Positions 8,459 to 20,326 of a stretch of DNA of 64,000 nt are shown piece by piece (the first letter of the stretch is position 1; each line of letters opens with the position of its first letter). The DNA lies in assembly GCF_030489605.1 (NCBI RefSeq), contig NZ_JAUKFY010000021.1, forward strand, positions 1 through 64,000, in the 5' to 3' direction. The position numbers and the translations under genes were made by a program. The notes beneath the pieces were generated by a model. It saw only the letters and a program-made list of their open reading frames with translations. It ran no database searches and was not told the DNA's origin. Source of the stretch: Brevibacillus laterosporus (lineage in GTDB: Bacteria; Bacillota; Bacilli; Brevibacillales; Brevibacillaceae).

Positions 8459-9460
8459 TTAAATCACGTGCTTATAAAATTTAATCCGAAACTGCGTACC
8501 ATTCTCGCTGTCGCTCGTCACATCGATCACGCCGTTCTGGCTGGCAATGATGCTGTGAGCCATCGCAAGCCCTATACCAATGCTCCCTTCGCTAGCGTTC
8601 TTTCCTTTGTAAAAACGTTTGAAAATATAAGGCAAATCTTCTTTCGGAATGCCTTTTCCGTTATCAGCAATGACGATTTCCGTAAATAGCGCGTTTTCGG
8701 AAAATGCGATGTCGATCGCTCCGCCTTCAGGAGTATGCTCCACGCCGTTCTTCAAAATATTGATGACCGCCTCAGCAGTCCAATTGAAATCTCCGACAAA
8801 AGAGACGTTGTCATCGCCCGCGATGGAAAACGTCTGTCCCTTAATATCCATCGGAATCATAACCGGCTCTAATGCCTTTTGGATCAGGTTTTTCACGGGG
8901 ATTCGATCTTTTTTGAATTGGATGGTCTTCGCGTCCATTTTCGATAGCTTTAATAAAGAAGAAACAAGCCAGTCGATGCGTTCAAGCTGGATGCGCATAT
9001 GATGGGTGAATTCCGTTCTTTTAGCCGGAGGCAGGTCAGGGGCACTTAACAAATCCGCCATCACCGTCAAGGAGGTGAGCGGTGTTTTGAGCTGATGCGA
9101 AATATCAGATATGGCATCCGTCAGTTGAATTTTGTCGCGCTGCAATAGCGACCGGTGTTCCGATAGCATGAGCGTCACTTTGTAAATATCATTCTTTAAA
9201 ATACTTAGCTCGCCTTCTTGGTTATCGCGAACGTCGAGAGAATCATTACCATTGCTTATTTCCCTCAAATAGTCGGACAGCTTCGCTAGCTCCCGATATC
9301 TCCATCTCGTGAATAACAAACTCAAACCAATAAGCAGCATGGATACAATGAAAACGAATATCGCTGCGACGGACGAAAAGAAAGCAGCAACGGCGGTCGC
9401 CGTTATGCTGATCGAGCCCATGACGAGCAATAACATTTGAAATTCCCGATTCCGCAGCAT
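8459..9460 (-). CDS. Sensor histidine kinase
   Basis: 333 residues. Two membrane helices at 9-29 and 32-50 with almost no loop between them, so there is no extracellular sensor domain; this resembles intramembrane-sensing or VncS/BceS-like kinases that sense through a partner transporter. A HAMP-like linker is followed by the H-box SHQLKTPL (His122), N-box with NGVEHT (Asn238), G1 DNGKGI (266-271), F-box FKRFYKG and G2 GIGLAMA (295-301). All catalytic boxes are intact. The ATG at 9460 directly abuts the regulator's stop at 9461. It should phosphorylate the neighbouring response regulator. Confidence 0.92.
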   Translation of the reverse strand: MLRNREFQMLLLVMGSISITATAVAAFFSSVAAIFVFIVSMLLIGLSLLFTRWRYRELAKLSDYLREISNGNDSLDVRDNQEGELSILKNDIYKVTLMLSEHRSLLQRDKIQLTDAISDISHQLKTPLTSLTVMADLLSAPDLPPAKRTEFTHHMRIQLERIDWLVSSLLKLSKMDAKTIQFKKDRIPVKNLIQKALEPVMIPMDIKGQTFSIAGDDNVSFVGDFNWTAEAVINILKNGVEHTPEGGAIDIAFSENALFTEIVIADNGKGIPKEDLPYIFKRFYKGKNASEGSIGIGLAMAHSIIASQNGVIDVTSDSENGTQFRIKFYKHVI

Positions 9461-10144
9461 CTAATCACCAACCTTATAGCCTAAACCGCGTACCGTTTTG
9501 ATCAAAGTCGGATGTCCTGGATCATCCTCCAACTTTTCCCTCAGCCTTTTGATATACACCGTTAATGTATTGTCGTTCACGAATTCGCCGGCCACGTCCC
9601 AGATTTGCTCTAAGAGCTGATTCCTTGTGAGGACCTGTCCAACGTGGTTGCCGAAGATCAGCAATAAGCGATATTCTAAGGCGGTCAGCGGAATTTCGGC
9701 GCCGTTTTTATGCACTTTACCTTCCAGCGTATTGATTCGAACATTGTCGATGTCGATGATCGCTCTGGCATGGGACGGCTTCTGGTATCTCCGCAAGACG
9801 GACTTGATCCGGGAGAGAAGCTCACGAACTCGAAAAGGTTTGGTAATGTAATCGTCGGCTCCCATGTCGAGCCCCATCACGACGTTAACCTCATCGTCGA
9901 TCACCGTTAAGAAGATGACCGGAATGTCTCGTCGCTCTTTCACCATCTTGCACAATTCATAACCGCTTCCGTCCGGAAGTTGTAAATCGAACAGGCATAA
10001 AGCGAATTGATCGATGTCTTCGGCGAGCACCTTTTTGGCTGAAGCGACATCATGGCAGAGAACGGTTGAATAACCATCCTGCTGCAGCGAATATTCCAGT
10101 CCCGACGCGATCGTCTTATCATCTTCGACTAATAAAATTTTCAA
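9461..10144 (-). CDS. OmpR-family response regulator
   Basis: 227 residues. Receiver domain at 1-115 with the acidic pair ED (8-10), phospho-acceptor Asp53 in LFDLQLPDG, Thr80 and Lys102 (YITKPF). C-terminal winged helix at about 130-225 with the expected LTALEYRLL and VNDNTLTVYIKRLREKL motifs and the final GLGYKV hairpin. It is the first gene of the five-gene operon. No hairpin separates it from the kinase. Likely targets are the GTGACA repeats before the VanZ gene and its own promoter upstream of 10144. Confidence 0.93.
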   Translation of the reverse strand: MKILLVEDDKTIASGLEYSLQQDGYSTVLCHDVASAKKVLAEDIDQFALCLFDLQLPDGSGYELCKMVKERRDIPVIFLTVIDDEVNVVMGLDMGADDYITKPFRVRELLSRIKSVLRRYQKPSHARAIIDIDNVRINTLEGKVHKNGAEIPLTALEYRLLLIFGNHVGQVLTRNQLLEQIWDVAGEFVNDNTLTVYIKRLREKLEDDPGHPTLIKTVRGLGYKVGD

Positions 10145-10179
10145 TGCAGATCATCCTTACGTTAGAGTAAATTCACTCC

Positions 10180-10398
10180 TCATTTAGTTTCGATATTATA
10201 ACAGATTTTCTCAACAGGTTTCACCGTTTTATTCTGCGGCTCCTGCCCACTTGCAACCCTTACCCGATCGGTAAACTCCCCAAGGTATTTCGCTTGCTCC
10301 TTCATCCCCATTGCGTCACTAACCTTCCATTGTGTTTTCAATTCCAAAATAAGTTCATTTGCAAGGGTGTGTACAACATCAGGCTGTGAATGAACCAT
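10180..10398 (-). CDS. Small hypothetical ORF, doubtful
   Basis: A 72-codon frame with no convincing ribosome binding site before ATG 10398 and no family I recognise. Composition is protein-like (amphipathic helix near residues 8-45). It lies between the regulator gene and a surface-protein relic and could itself be a fragment. Confidence 0.25.
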   Translation of the reverse strand: MVHSQPDVVHTLANELILELKTQWKVSDAMGMKEQAKYLGEFTDRVRVASGQEPQNKTVKPVEKICYNIETK

Positions 10399-10444
10399 AT
10401 ATCAGGGGTGGAATTGTAGCCGTTTCTTCTTTCCCTGCTAATTC

Positions 10445-10926
10445 CTAAGTCCTTATTCTGACCAGTAATCCGGGTGGTCGATTGTGAACGACGCGGAATT
10501 TCCGTGTAAACTCAGCTGATTTACCGCCTTGGTCGTCTTCTGCCCATATTGTTAGCGTATGGTCGATGTTTTCTGCTAAATCCAAACCCACGATATCCGC
10601 AGCCCCATCATAAAGACGTTTGCTCTTAAATGTTAGGGTCTTGGCAAAAGAAATAGGCGTGCTACCGTTGGAAACTCTCGATTGCAACGCCCTTATTGTC
10701 GCTTTATTGATTTGGTATTTTACTGTAACCACGTTATCTTTGTCGATATCAGACGCATTTCCTTGAATACTTAATATGTCTTTTTCAGCAAGCTTTTGAT
10801 TGTCGATTGGAGAAGATAGGTTCAGTGTTGGATTAGAGTTATCGGAATACTCAATAGTTACTGCATACCGATTATAATAGGTATAGCTTCTTGTATCATA
10901 TCCAGGTATCGTGACAATGCCACTAT
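10445..10926 (-). pseudogene. Ig-like/cadherin-type surface protein fragment, truncated by IS3 relic
   Basis: The minus frame is open from about 10926 to the stop at 10445 and reads as the C-terminal part of a large surface protein: NPTLNLSSPIDNQKLAEKD, LSIQGNASDIDKDNVVTVKY, then HTLTIWAEDDQGGKS and RKFRVVHNRPP. These are the repeated Ig-like/bacterial cadherin strands of Gram-positive wall proteins. There is no start codon with a binding site, because the upstream part has been replaced by an IS3 transposase remnant on the other strand at about 10930. Non-functional. Confidence 0.65.
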
Positions 10927-10939
10927 ATCTACGGGTACC

Positions 10940-11345
10940 GTCGATTACCCTTCATTTGGGTAGAGAGTCCGAACAACAGATTAACCATAAGTGCACACAA
11001 CGCCTTATGAAGCTAAAGGAAACCAAGCGCTCATCCGTAGAAAGAGAAAGAATTATGCACGCTCCGACTCCACAGCTTGTCTCTGAGAATTTGTTAAACC
11101 GTCAGTTTCATGTAAAGGCACCGAATGAGAAATGAGTAACGGATGTAACAGAATTCAAATACGGCAGAGGTCAGAAGGCATATTTAAGCGTTATTCTAGA
11201 TCTATATGATAACACCATAGTCTCGTATGTTTTAGGGCATGCCAACAATAATAATCTTGTATCGTCGAATTAGCCATAAAAGCGGCGCCAGGAAGCAAGC
11301 CTATGCTTCATAGTGATATGTAAAACTTAGGGGTACCACTGACCT
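10940..11345 (+). pseudogene. IS3-family (IS150-like) transposase OrfB remnant
   Basis: The plus strand reads QQINHKCTQRLMKL, ATPQ-like APTPQLVSENLLNRQF, then NEK-stop-VTDVTEFKYG, AYLSVILDLYDNTIVSYVLG and finally PMLHSD. This is the IS150-group integrase core with the first Asp (VTD) and second Asp (HSD) but the Trp codon of NEKWVTD changed to TGA, several frameshifts after 11260, and the Glu-containing end missing. It runs straight into an IS-end-like sequence at 11318. The element is dead. Confidence 0.8.
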
Positions 11346-11395
11346 GTATTACTACTTTCCAATAATATAATCCATTTTTTAGGGACTAAATTTCT
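11318..11395 (+). repeat. IS-end-like repeat, copy 1
   Basis: A segment beginning TGTAAAACTTAGGGGTACCAC and continuing through CTGACCTG and ATAATCCATTTTTTAGG is about 80% identical to 32727-32805. The reverse complement contains GTCAGTGaCCCCTAA-type sequence as at IS3-family termini, and it follows the IS3 transposase relic directly, so it is probably that element's right end plus flank. From 11396 to 11700 I see only a weak hairpin (11432-11460) and no gene. Confidence 0.55.
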
Positions 11396-11707
11396 CTCTA
11401 CTTTCAGTGAGGTGGGATTATCCTTTTGAAAAACGCCTGAATTTTTTAGATTCAAGCGTTAAATTTATACATAATTATTAGGATCCAGTTTTATTATTTT
11501 CTATATCTATCCTATCCAAACCTATATGACTAAATAAGGTATGTGAACCCTTTTACAAGTTTACTTACAGGTACCTACCACTCTAAAAGATACTAATAGG
11601 TAAACCCATCGGGCCAATATGTTTACTACATTCAAGTCCGCTCCATCATTCGAGGTTTATTGATCTCCTCTAAACATGTGGATTCTCTGGAGAGGGGATC
11701 ATAATAG

Positions 11708-11754
11708 AAAGTGCTTTCGGATTGGATAATTACAATTCAACCTGAAAGCACTTT
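11708..11754 (-). terminator. Terminator of the small peptide gene
   Basis: Stem AAAGTGCTTTC / GAAAGCACTTT (11 bp, perfect) with a 25-base loop, starting 16 bases after the stop of the peptide gene at 11770. The T-tract is weak. Confidence 0.6.
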
Positions 11755-11769
11755 GAAGTATGAGACCTA

Positions 11770-11913
11770 TTAGAAGCACTCAGTAGTACCAACTATATCG
11801 AAGCAACCACCAAAAGTACCGACTGTACCAGCTGTTCCTACACAATTTAGAGTAGCATAGGTTTGATTAAAAAGTTCCTCTGCATATAGATCTAATTCTA
11901 ATGTTATCTCCAT
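11770..11913 (-). CDS. Small Thr/Gly/Cys-rich peptide, RiPP (lanthipeptide-like) precursor candidate
   Basis: 47 residues from ATG 11913, chosen because AGGAG lies eight bases upstream; an in-frame ATG at 11958 has none. The first part (MEITLELDLYAEELFNQ) is acidic and helical with a LELDL motif resembling the F(N/D)LDL box of class I lanthipeptide leaders. The second part (about 18-47) is Thr, Gly, Val and Cys: six Thr, three Cys, no Lys or Arg, ending GTTECF, loosely like the TxTxEC ring of mersacidin-type cores. A hairpin terminator follows. No LanB, LanC, LanM, YcaO or dedicated transporter lies in the window. Homology is unproven; it may be an orphan precursor, a remnant, or an unrelated small protein. 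Confidence 0.5.
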   Translation of the reverse strand: MEITLELDLYAEELFNQTYATLNCVGTAGTVGTFGGCFDIVGTTECF

Positions 11914-12080
11914 GCTTCTTTCTCCTACATGGTTTTGAGGGAATTCGTTACAGTTCATGTATAGCAGGTGGCATTTTTCGTTCTTTCATGTAAGGACATC
12001 GTTACATGCTTCACCGGTTAACCAATTGTCTTTCGGGATTCGTAAAAATATCAGGTAAACTTTTTTGTAAGATTCTTTTA

Positions 12081-13532
<1,452 letters not shown>

Positions 13533-13635
13533 TTATTGTCTTGTCAAACATTTTGCTGGATGCAGCATTTTTTATTTGTATACAAACTCTTCCAACTTTG
13601 ACTGGTATGCACAGGTGATCAGATTGAACATTCCG

Positions 13636-15428
<1,793 letters not shown>

Positions 15429-15470
15429 GGTACAATCTCCTTTAATGTTGTTTTGAAATGCTATAACGAA

Positions 15471-16721
15471 TTACTGTTCAGATTCGCTTACTTCTAATTC
15501 TTTCTTCCTCTCTTGAATATCGTAAGCTTTAAAGAACGGGAAGAAGATAATAAATGCTACGAGAAATAATATCATTGCTAAAACAATAGCTCTCCAATCT
15601 TGAGTTGCCAAATATGATGAAATCGGCATTGGCAAATACCAAAGCATGAAAGTCTTCGTCGGGATACTTACCCAGCCTGCATGCAGCACCCAGTACGTAA
15701 TACTCGGAATAACAATTGCAGTGATCCACATCGGAATCATTAAAAATGGGTTAAAGACAATTGGCGCCCCAAACATTAATGGTTCATTGATATTAAAGAT
15801 AGAGGGAACGATCGTTGCCTGTCCAATAGCTTTCATACGCATCGACTTTCCCAGGAAGAACATCATGATAACGAGAGGCAAAGTCGTGCCGATTCCACCC
15901 ATGCTTGTAAAAGCATAAAGCGTTTCCATAACTGCGATATTGGATGGAGTTCCTCCAGATGCTACTACTTGTGCATTTTCGGCAAGACCTGATAAATAAA
16001 CGGGATAAATAACTGGCATCATTACCCAGCCGCTAATACCAAAAGTGTACAAAAACGCTGGAATGAAGACAGATAAAACAAATCCAGGATAGCTTTGAAC
16101 AATATTTGATAATGGTTTAAAGATCGCTAGGATTACTTCAAAGAAATCAATTTTTGCTTGAACACCAATCAGCCATCCAGTCAGCATAATCAGCGTAATC
16201 GGAATAAGTGTGTCAAACCAAACAACGATAAAGTCCGGAATTGATGAATCCGCTGAGAAAAACGAGAATTTGGAGAATTGAACAAGTACAAATCCAACAA
16301 ACAAGCCGACTATCAATGACAGAAACATACCAGTTGCTCCAAATCGATCTAGCATGAACTGAATTTGTCCGTTCTCCAATATGACTGGCGACAATAAGAA
16401 CAGATAAAGAGCCAAACCTGTTGAGCCTGCTATTAGCTTTTTATTATCAAGTTTCTTTTTCTCCATAATGAAATATGGGATTAAGAAGGAAACGAATAAG
16501 CCCAGCAGACCGAATGTAAATGTATTAATTAAAGAAAAATCAGGGAGCCACGAAAATACACTATTTAATAGACTGACAATCGTAATTAGCGAACCGACAA
16601 GGATTAGAGGCAGAATAGTCATAACCGCATCCTGGATCGATGATACCCACGGGTTTTTCGTGATTTTATTAACCCTTGGACTAAACGATTCGTTCATAAA
16701 AGTCATTATTTTCTCCATCAT
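15471..16721 (-). CDS. PTS lactose/cellobiose-type IIC permease
   Basis: The start is placed at ATG 16721 (MMEKIMTFMNESFSPRV, 416 residues): it follows the IIB stop by one base and uses GGGTG as binding site; a longer frame to 16775 would overlap the IIB gene. About ten membrane helices, family blocks NINEPLMFGAPIVFNP (substrate-binding loop) and GGIGTTLPL. It translocates the beta-glucoside while IIB phosphorylates it. Member of the cellobiose (CelB) group. Confidence 0.92.
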   Translation of the reverse strand: MMEKIMTFMNESFSPRVNKITKNPWVSSIQDAVMTILPLILVGSLITIVSLLNSVFSWLPDFSLINTFTFGLLGLFVSFLIPYFIMEKKKLDNKKLIAGSTGLALYLFLLSPVILENGQIQFMLDRFGATGMFLSLIVGLFVGFVLVQFSKFSFFSADSSIPDFIVVWFDTLIPITLIMLTGWLIGVQAKIDFFEVILAIFKPLSNIVQSYPGFVLSVFIPAFLYTFGISGWVMMPVIYPVYLSGLAENAQVVASGGTPSNIAVMETLYAFTSMGGIGTTLPLVIMMFFLGKSMRMKAIGQATIVPSIFNINEPLMFGAPIVFNPFLMIPMWITAIVIPSITYWVLHAGWVSIPTKTFMLWYLPMPISSYLATQDWRAIVLAMILFLVAFIIFFPFFKAYDIQERKKELEVSESEQ

Positions 16722-16722
16722 G

Positions 16723-17037
16723 TTATTCACCCGATTCAAGTAGGTTAGTAATAAGGTCGCACGCTTTATTGCCATCTAAAGTGCCATAAATGATTTGCGG
16801 GATTACAGATACTTTAATCTGATAATCTCTTACTTTTTCTTTCAATTCATCTTCCATATATTTCAAATGTGGGCCAATTAACAAAATATCGATTTCGTTT
16901 AGATACTCTGATAATTGTGATTCGCTTCGAGCTTGTACAGACATTTCCATCCCTCTTTTTTTGCCTGCTTTACGAATAGCATTTGCCATAAAACCACTAG
17001 AAGCACCTGCTCCACAGATTAACAATACTCTTGTCAT
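16723..17037 (-). CDS. PTS lactose/cellobiose-type IIB component
   Basis: 104 residues with the phospho-Cys loop LLICGAGASSGFMA (Cys8), the canonical CelA-type motif. First gene of the IIB-IIC-IIA-GH1-GH1 operon. A GGGGGA binding site precedes ATG 17037, with a cre-like site and a palindrome further upstream. Confidence 0.93.
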   Translation of the reverse strand: MTRVLLICGAGASSGFMANAIRKAGKKRGMEMSVQARSESQLSEYLNEIDILLIGPHLKYMEDELKEKVRDYQIKVSVIPQIIYGTLDGNKACDLITNLLESGE

Positions 17038-17062
17038 TTGAAATTCCCCCTACATCATTTTT

Positions 17063-17076
17063 TGGTTTCGCTTACA
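17063..17076 (-). promoter_or_regulatory. cre-like CcpA site upstream of PTS operon
   Basis: Minus-strand TGTAAGCGAAACCA matches 10 of the 12 fixed positions of the cre consensus TGWAANCGNTNWCA. It lies 26 bases before the IIB start, a position that would give carbon catabolite repression, as expected for a beta-glucoside operon. Confidence 0.5.
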
Positions 17077-17119
17077 TGCTTAGTATTGCATTGGTCGAAT
17101 TTTAAAACCAACAATAAAA

Positions 17120-17137
17120 GTTCCTACCCATAGGAAC
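17120..17137. promoter_or_regulatory. Palindromic operator, PTS operon promoter
   Basis: GTTCCTACCCATAGGAAC: 7-bp arms GTTCCTA / TAGGAAC around four bases, 83 bases before the IIB start. The same arms recur at 17894-17911 next to the regulator gene and nowhere else noticed. Position upstream of the probable promoter suits an activator such as the LicR-like protein encoded nearby. Confidence 0.6.
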
Positions 17138-17196
17138 GATAATTGACCTCATATTTCTATTCTCTACCTTTCAAAAAAGCAAATATACTATTCTTT

Positions 17197-17823
17197 CTAG
17201 ATAGATCGCTTTCCAACTTTTTTTGATAACGATGTGAAAACCTTTAATGAAAGTTCAATAACAGGTCCAACTAAAAAGATACAAAGAATGGTTCCGATAC
17301 CGTATAAACCACCTAATAAAATCCCCGTAACGACTAAAATTCCATCAATGGTCATTCTTGTTACCTTTATGGTCACGTTTAATCGCGTGGAGAAAAAGAA
17401 CATAAGGCCTTCTAACGGTCCCATTCCTGTTTTTGTAGATAAAAAGAGACCTGTTCCACACCCGTAAATCAAGATGCCAATGAGTGCAATACATATTTTT
17501 GGTATCGATTGCAGGAAGAATGAAGTCATTCCATCCATTGCAAGAAATAAGTTAATGAAATAACCGCATCCAATACTGAAAATAAGACTTCCCACCCCGA
17601 AAAACTTTCGGTTCAGAAAATAATTGATGACTAAAATGGTCAGACTAAAGATCTGACTTGCTGTTCCAAACCGAATCGGAATAAAATGTAGTCCGCCCAA
17701 TAAAAACGTACTAATCGGGTCTACCCCTAATTCCGCAAGCAAAACCAGTGAAATCCCAAAGGCTGTCACAACTGTGCTAATGACAACAAGTGTATAATTC
17801 ATCATTTTTTGACTCATTTTCAT
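17197..17823 (-). CDS. YczE/YyaS-family integral membrane protein
   Basis: 208 residues, five to six membrane helices, with the family's repeated short motifs GISLVLLAELGVDPIS (about 23-38) and GTGLFLSTKTGMGPLEGL (about 123-140), the signature of YczE/YitT-like proteins. In Bacillus, YczE affects peptide synthetase production by an unknown route; other members are unstudied. It lies between the PTS operon and the regulator, in the PTS direction, with a 159-base gap containing an operator, so it is likely part of the same regulon. Confidence 0.8.
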   Translation of the reverse strand: MKMSQKMMNYTLVVISTVVTAFGISLVLLAELGVDPISTFLLGGLHFIPIRFGTASQIFSLTILVINYFLNRKFFGVGSLIFSIGCGYFINLFLAMDGMTSFFLQSIPKICIALIGILIYGCGTGLFLSTKTGMGPLEGLMFFFSTRLNVTIKVTRMTIDGILVVTGILLGGLYGIGTILCIFLVGPVIELSLKVFTSLSKKVGKRSI

Positions 17824-17893
17824 AGTTCCCTCATTTAGCGTTCATTTGTATGAAAGTATTTCATCTTTCCTCTGAAGGAACCAACTAAAAAAA

Positions 17894-17911
17894 GTTCCTA
17901 TCTGTAGGAAC
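17894..17911. promoter_or_regulatory. Palindromic operator between yczE-like gene and PRD regulator
   Basis: GTTCCTATCTGTAGGAAC, same 7-bp arms and 4-base centre as 17120-17137; flanked by A7 and T7 so it looks like a terminator. But the two flanking genes are divergent (minus from 17823, plus from 17991), leaving nothing to terminate. I read it as the binding site of the PRD regulator, controlling both genes. Confidence 0.6.
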
Positions 17912-17990
17912 TTTTTTTATTCGAATGCATATTATTCTTTTTTTATAATAAAATGAGGAACCCTATATCTTTCATATAAGGAGCTCTGTT

Positions 17991-19892
17991 ATGAAAAATG
18001 ATCGTAAAGAGGCTTTCATTCAATACCTAGCATCTAAAAATGATTGGTGTACAGCGACAAGCTTGGCGAATTATTTTAAAGTGTCCACAAGGACCATCAG
18101 AAAATATGCTAACGAAATTAACCAGGATCAAATCATTATCGCTTCCTCTCCCCAAGGATATCAGCTTATAAGTAGGACCCAAGTAAAAACAGACGATAAT
18201 CCTACTTCTCCCATGGATCGTATGAAAGTCATATTGAAGGAATTAATTCTACACTCGGAAGGGGTAAATATCTTTGATCTTGGTGATAGACTTTTTTTAA
18301 GTGTTTCTTCAATTGAAAATGACATCGTTCATGCAAATAAAATTATTAAGACTTATCAATTAAAAATCCGCCATAGAAAAGACATGCTCATTTTAACAGG
18401 CGAAGAGAGAGATAAGCGGAAATTAATGAGCTTTATTATTTCACAAGAAACCTCCAACGAATTTTTAAGCTTAAAAGCTGTTCAAGATTCCTTTCCGGAT
18501 TATGATGTTTCTTTACTAAAAAATGAAATCGTTTCCATCCTGAGCGAACATAATTTGTATGTGAACGATTATATTATGAATAATATCCTCCTCCACCTTG
18601 TAATTACCGTGGACCGAATAAAAAATAACAACTCGGTTATTCAAACAACTGATCTCCATAAATTAAAAAGCAATCTTGAAACAAAAGCAGCCAATAAAAT
18701 CGCTGATTTTCTGGAAGCACAGTACAGCATCCGTTTTAACGAATCGGAGCGCTATAATTTTATTTTGCTTTTATCAAGTAAAACAACATTGCTTAATTAT
18801 CAGTCATTGACGCCTAGCTCTTTAAATCATTATGTCGATGAGCATTATGTGAACCTCTCTAAAAAATTGCTAGAGAAGGTACATGAACGTTATTTTATTG
18901 AAATCCTTGATGATGAATTTTTTGTCAATTTCACGCTCCATATACGCAATTTAATTTTTCGGGCAAAGAATGAGCAAATGGCTAAAAATCCTTTAACGCA
19001 TAAATTAAAGCATTCCTATCCTCTCATTTATGAATTGGCTGTCTTTATATCCAATCAAATTCAGCTGATGGAAAACATCCATATTAAGGAGGATGAGATT
19101 TCTTATATTGCTTTTCATATCGGGTCTTACTTTGAACGAAAGGTAAGCCTAGAAAAGAAGATTTTATGTGCAGTTATTTGTCCTAACTACTATGATATGC
19201 AAGTACAACTGATTCAAAAGCTAGAAAAGAAATTTCATGATTCTTTAGAGATTATTAAAGTTTCATCTGACTCCAGTGAGGTTGCTTTACTCGAGGAAAT
19301 AGACTTAATCATCAGCACACTGCCTTTACAGAAGGAACAAGTCCCATCTGTATTTGTTCATCCTTACCTGACGGAAGAAGATTATGAATATATTCAAAGT
19401 CAAATAAACAAACTAAATAAGCAAAAAAAGATACGCAACCTAAAGCAATATCTTGACTTATATTTTGATGAAGATTTATTTATGAAGAATGTATATCTCG
19501 ACAGTGATGAAGCCTACATTGCATTCATGTCGAATCTGCTTTATGAGAAAGGCTATGTGTCCCAAGACTACGGAAAGTCAGTATTAGAGAGAGAGCGAAT
19601 GTCCTCCACTTCCTTTAACAACAATGTAGCTGTTCCACATTCTATGCATATGGATGCTGAAAAGACAGGTATTTGCATTATGATTCTGGACCGCCCGGTA
19701 AATTGGGGAAAAGAGAAGGTGCAAGCCATTGTGATGATTTCAATCAACAAACATCAGCGCGAATTATTCAGCCCCTTTTTCGAAGGCGTGATCAATATTC
19801 TATCGGAATGGAAAAATGTCAATGAGCTAATTAAAGCCAAGGACTATGAGGATTTTATGGACAAGATGACGAGGCTTTTACATGAGAGCTAA
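17991..19892 (+). CDS. LicR/BglG-type PRD transcriptional activator with PTS domains
   Basis: 633 residues, the length of LicR. Order: N-terminal helix-turn-helix (about 5-55, CTATSLANYFKVSTRTIRKY), a second HTH/Mga-like region (about 70-150), two PRD domains (about 175-285 and 290-395, with HLVITVDRI and SYIAFHIGSYFER His motifs), a IIB-like domain (about 400-490) and a IIA-like domain (about 495-633) with His in VAVPHSMH. PTS phosphorylation of PRD histidines would tell it whether substrate is being taken up. Being a DNA-binding activator rather than an RNA antiterminator, it should act at the palindromes 17120 and 17894. A GGAGC site precedes ATG 17991. Confidence 0.9.
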   Translation: MKNDRKEAFIQYLASKNDWCTATSLANYFKVSTRTIRKYANEINQDQIIIASSPQGYQLISRTQVKTDDNPTSPMDRMKVILKELILHSEGVNIFDLGDRLFLSVSSIENDIVHANKIIKTYQLKIRHRKDMLILTGEERDKRKLMSFIISQETSNEFLSLKAVQDSFPDYDVSLLKNEIVSILSEHNLYVNDYIMNNILLHLVITVDRIKNNNSVIQTTDLHKLKSNLETKAANKIADFLEAQYSIRFNESERYNFILLLSSKTTLLNYQSLTPSSLNHYVDEHYVNLSKKLLEKVHERYFIEILDDEFFVNFTLHIRNLIFRAKNEQMAKNPLTHKLKHSYPLIYELAVFISNQIQLMENIHIKEDEISYIAFHIGSYFERKVSLEKKILCAVICPNYYDMQVQLIQKLEKKFHDSLEIIKVSSDSSEVALLEEIDLIISTLPLQKEQVPSVFVHPYLTEEDYEYIQSQINKLNKQKKIRNLKQYLDLYFDEDLFMKNVYLDSDEAYIAFMSNLLYEKGYVSQDYGKSVLERERMSSTSFNNNVAVPHSMHMDAEKTGICIMILDRPVNWGKEKVQAIVMISINKHQRELFSPFFEGVINILSEWKNVNELIKAKDYEDFMDKMTRLLHES

Positions 19893-19961
19893 TTATTTAA
19901 AAGCTGCTATTTTCTTTTGTAAGACTATCACGGTATATCTGCAAAAACCTTTATAATGGAA

Positions 19962-19993
19962 GCAACTGACTTTATGAGCAGTTGCTTTTTTTT
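19962..19993 (+). terminator. Terminator after the PRD regulator
   Basis: Stem GCAACTG / CAGTTGC with an 10-base loop followed by T9. Confidence 0.85.
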
Positions 19994-20004
19994 ACATTCA
20001 CACT

Positions 20005-20145
20005 ATGATTGCCAGGATTCAGTTTCAGAATACCCGAATAGGATACGGATCAAGATTGCTTCAAATTTTAAAGGAATATGGAAATGAGAATGGGTTTACA
20101 TCAGAAATTCCTGTTAACTGGGAAGTAAGAATATCGTCCTTCTGA
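20005..20145 (+). pseudogene. Possible GNAT acetyltransferase fragment
   Basis: A 46-codon frame reading GYGSRLLQILKEYGNENGF, which resembles the acetyl-CoA binding motif and following helix of GNAT enzymes (xGxGxxLL). Nothing else of the domain is present. Followed by a hairpin terminator. Confidence 0.35.
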
Positions 20146-20152
20146 CAACTGA

Positions 20153-20192
20153 AAAATAGCAAGGGTGGCAAAATGACCAATCTTGCTATTTT
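20153..20192 (+). terminator. Terminator hairpin
   Basis: Stem AAAATAGCAAG / CTTGCTATTTT with inner GGT/ACC pairing; probably marks the end of the vanished gene of which 20005-20145 is a remnant. Confidence 0.65.
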
Positions 20193-20326
20193 ATGTAATT
20201 TGAAGTCTCTTAATCACGATACCAAGGAGGTCTCAAGAGTACATTATCCGTAAGAGAAATGTTTGTTAGTTTTATTGTTCAGAGGATATTTAAGATTTAT
20301 TTGTTACAACAATAAATAATTCTTTT

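Noticed and set aside
17891..17917. Terminator (A7, 7-bp stem, T7)
   Set aside because: It lies between two divergent gene starts and its arms match the operator at 17120, so an operator is more likely.
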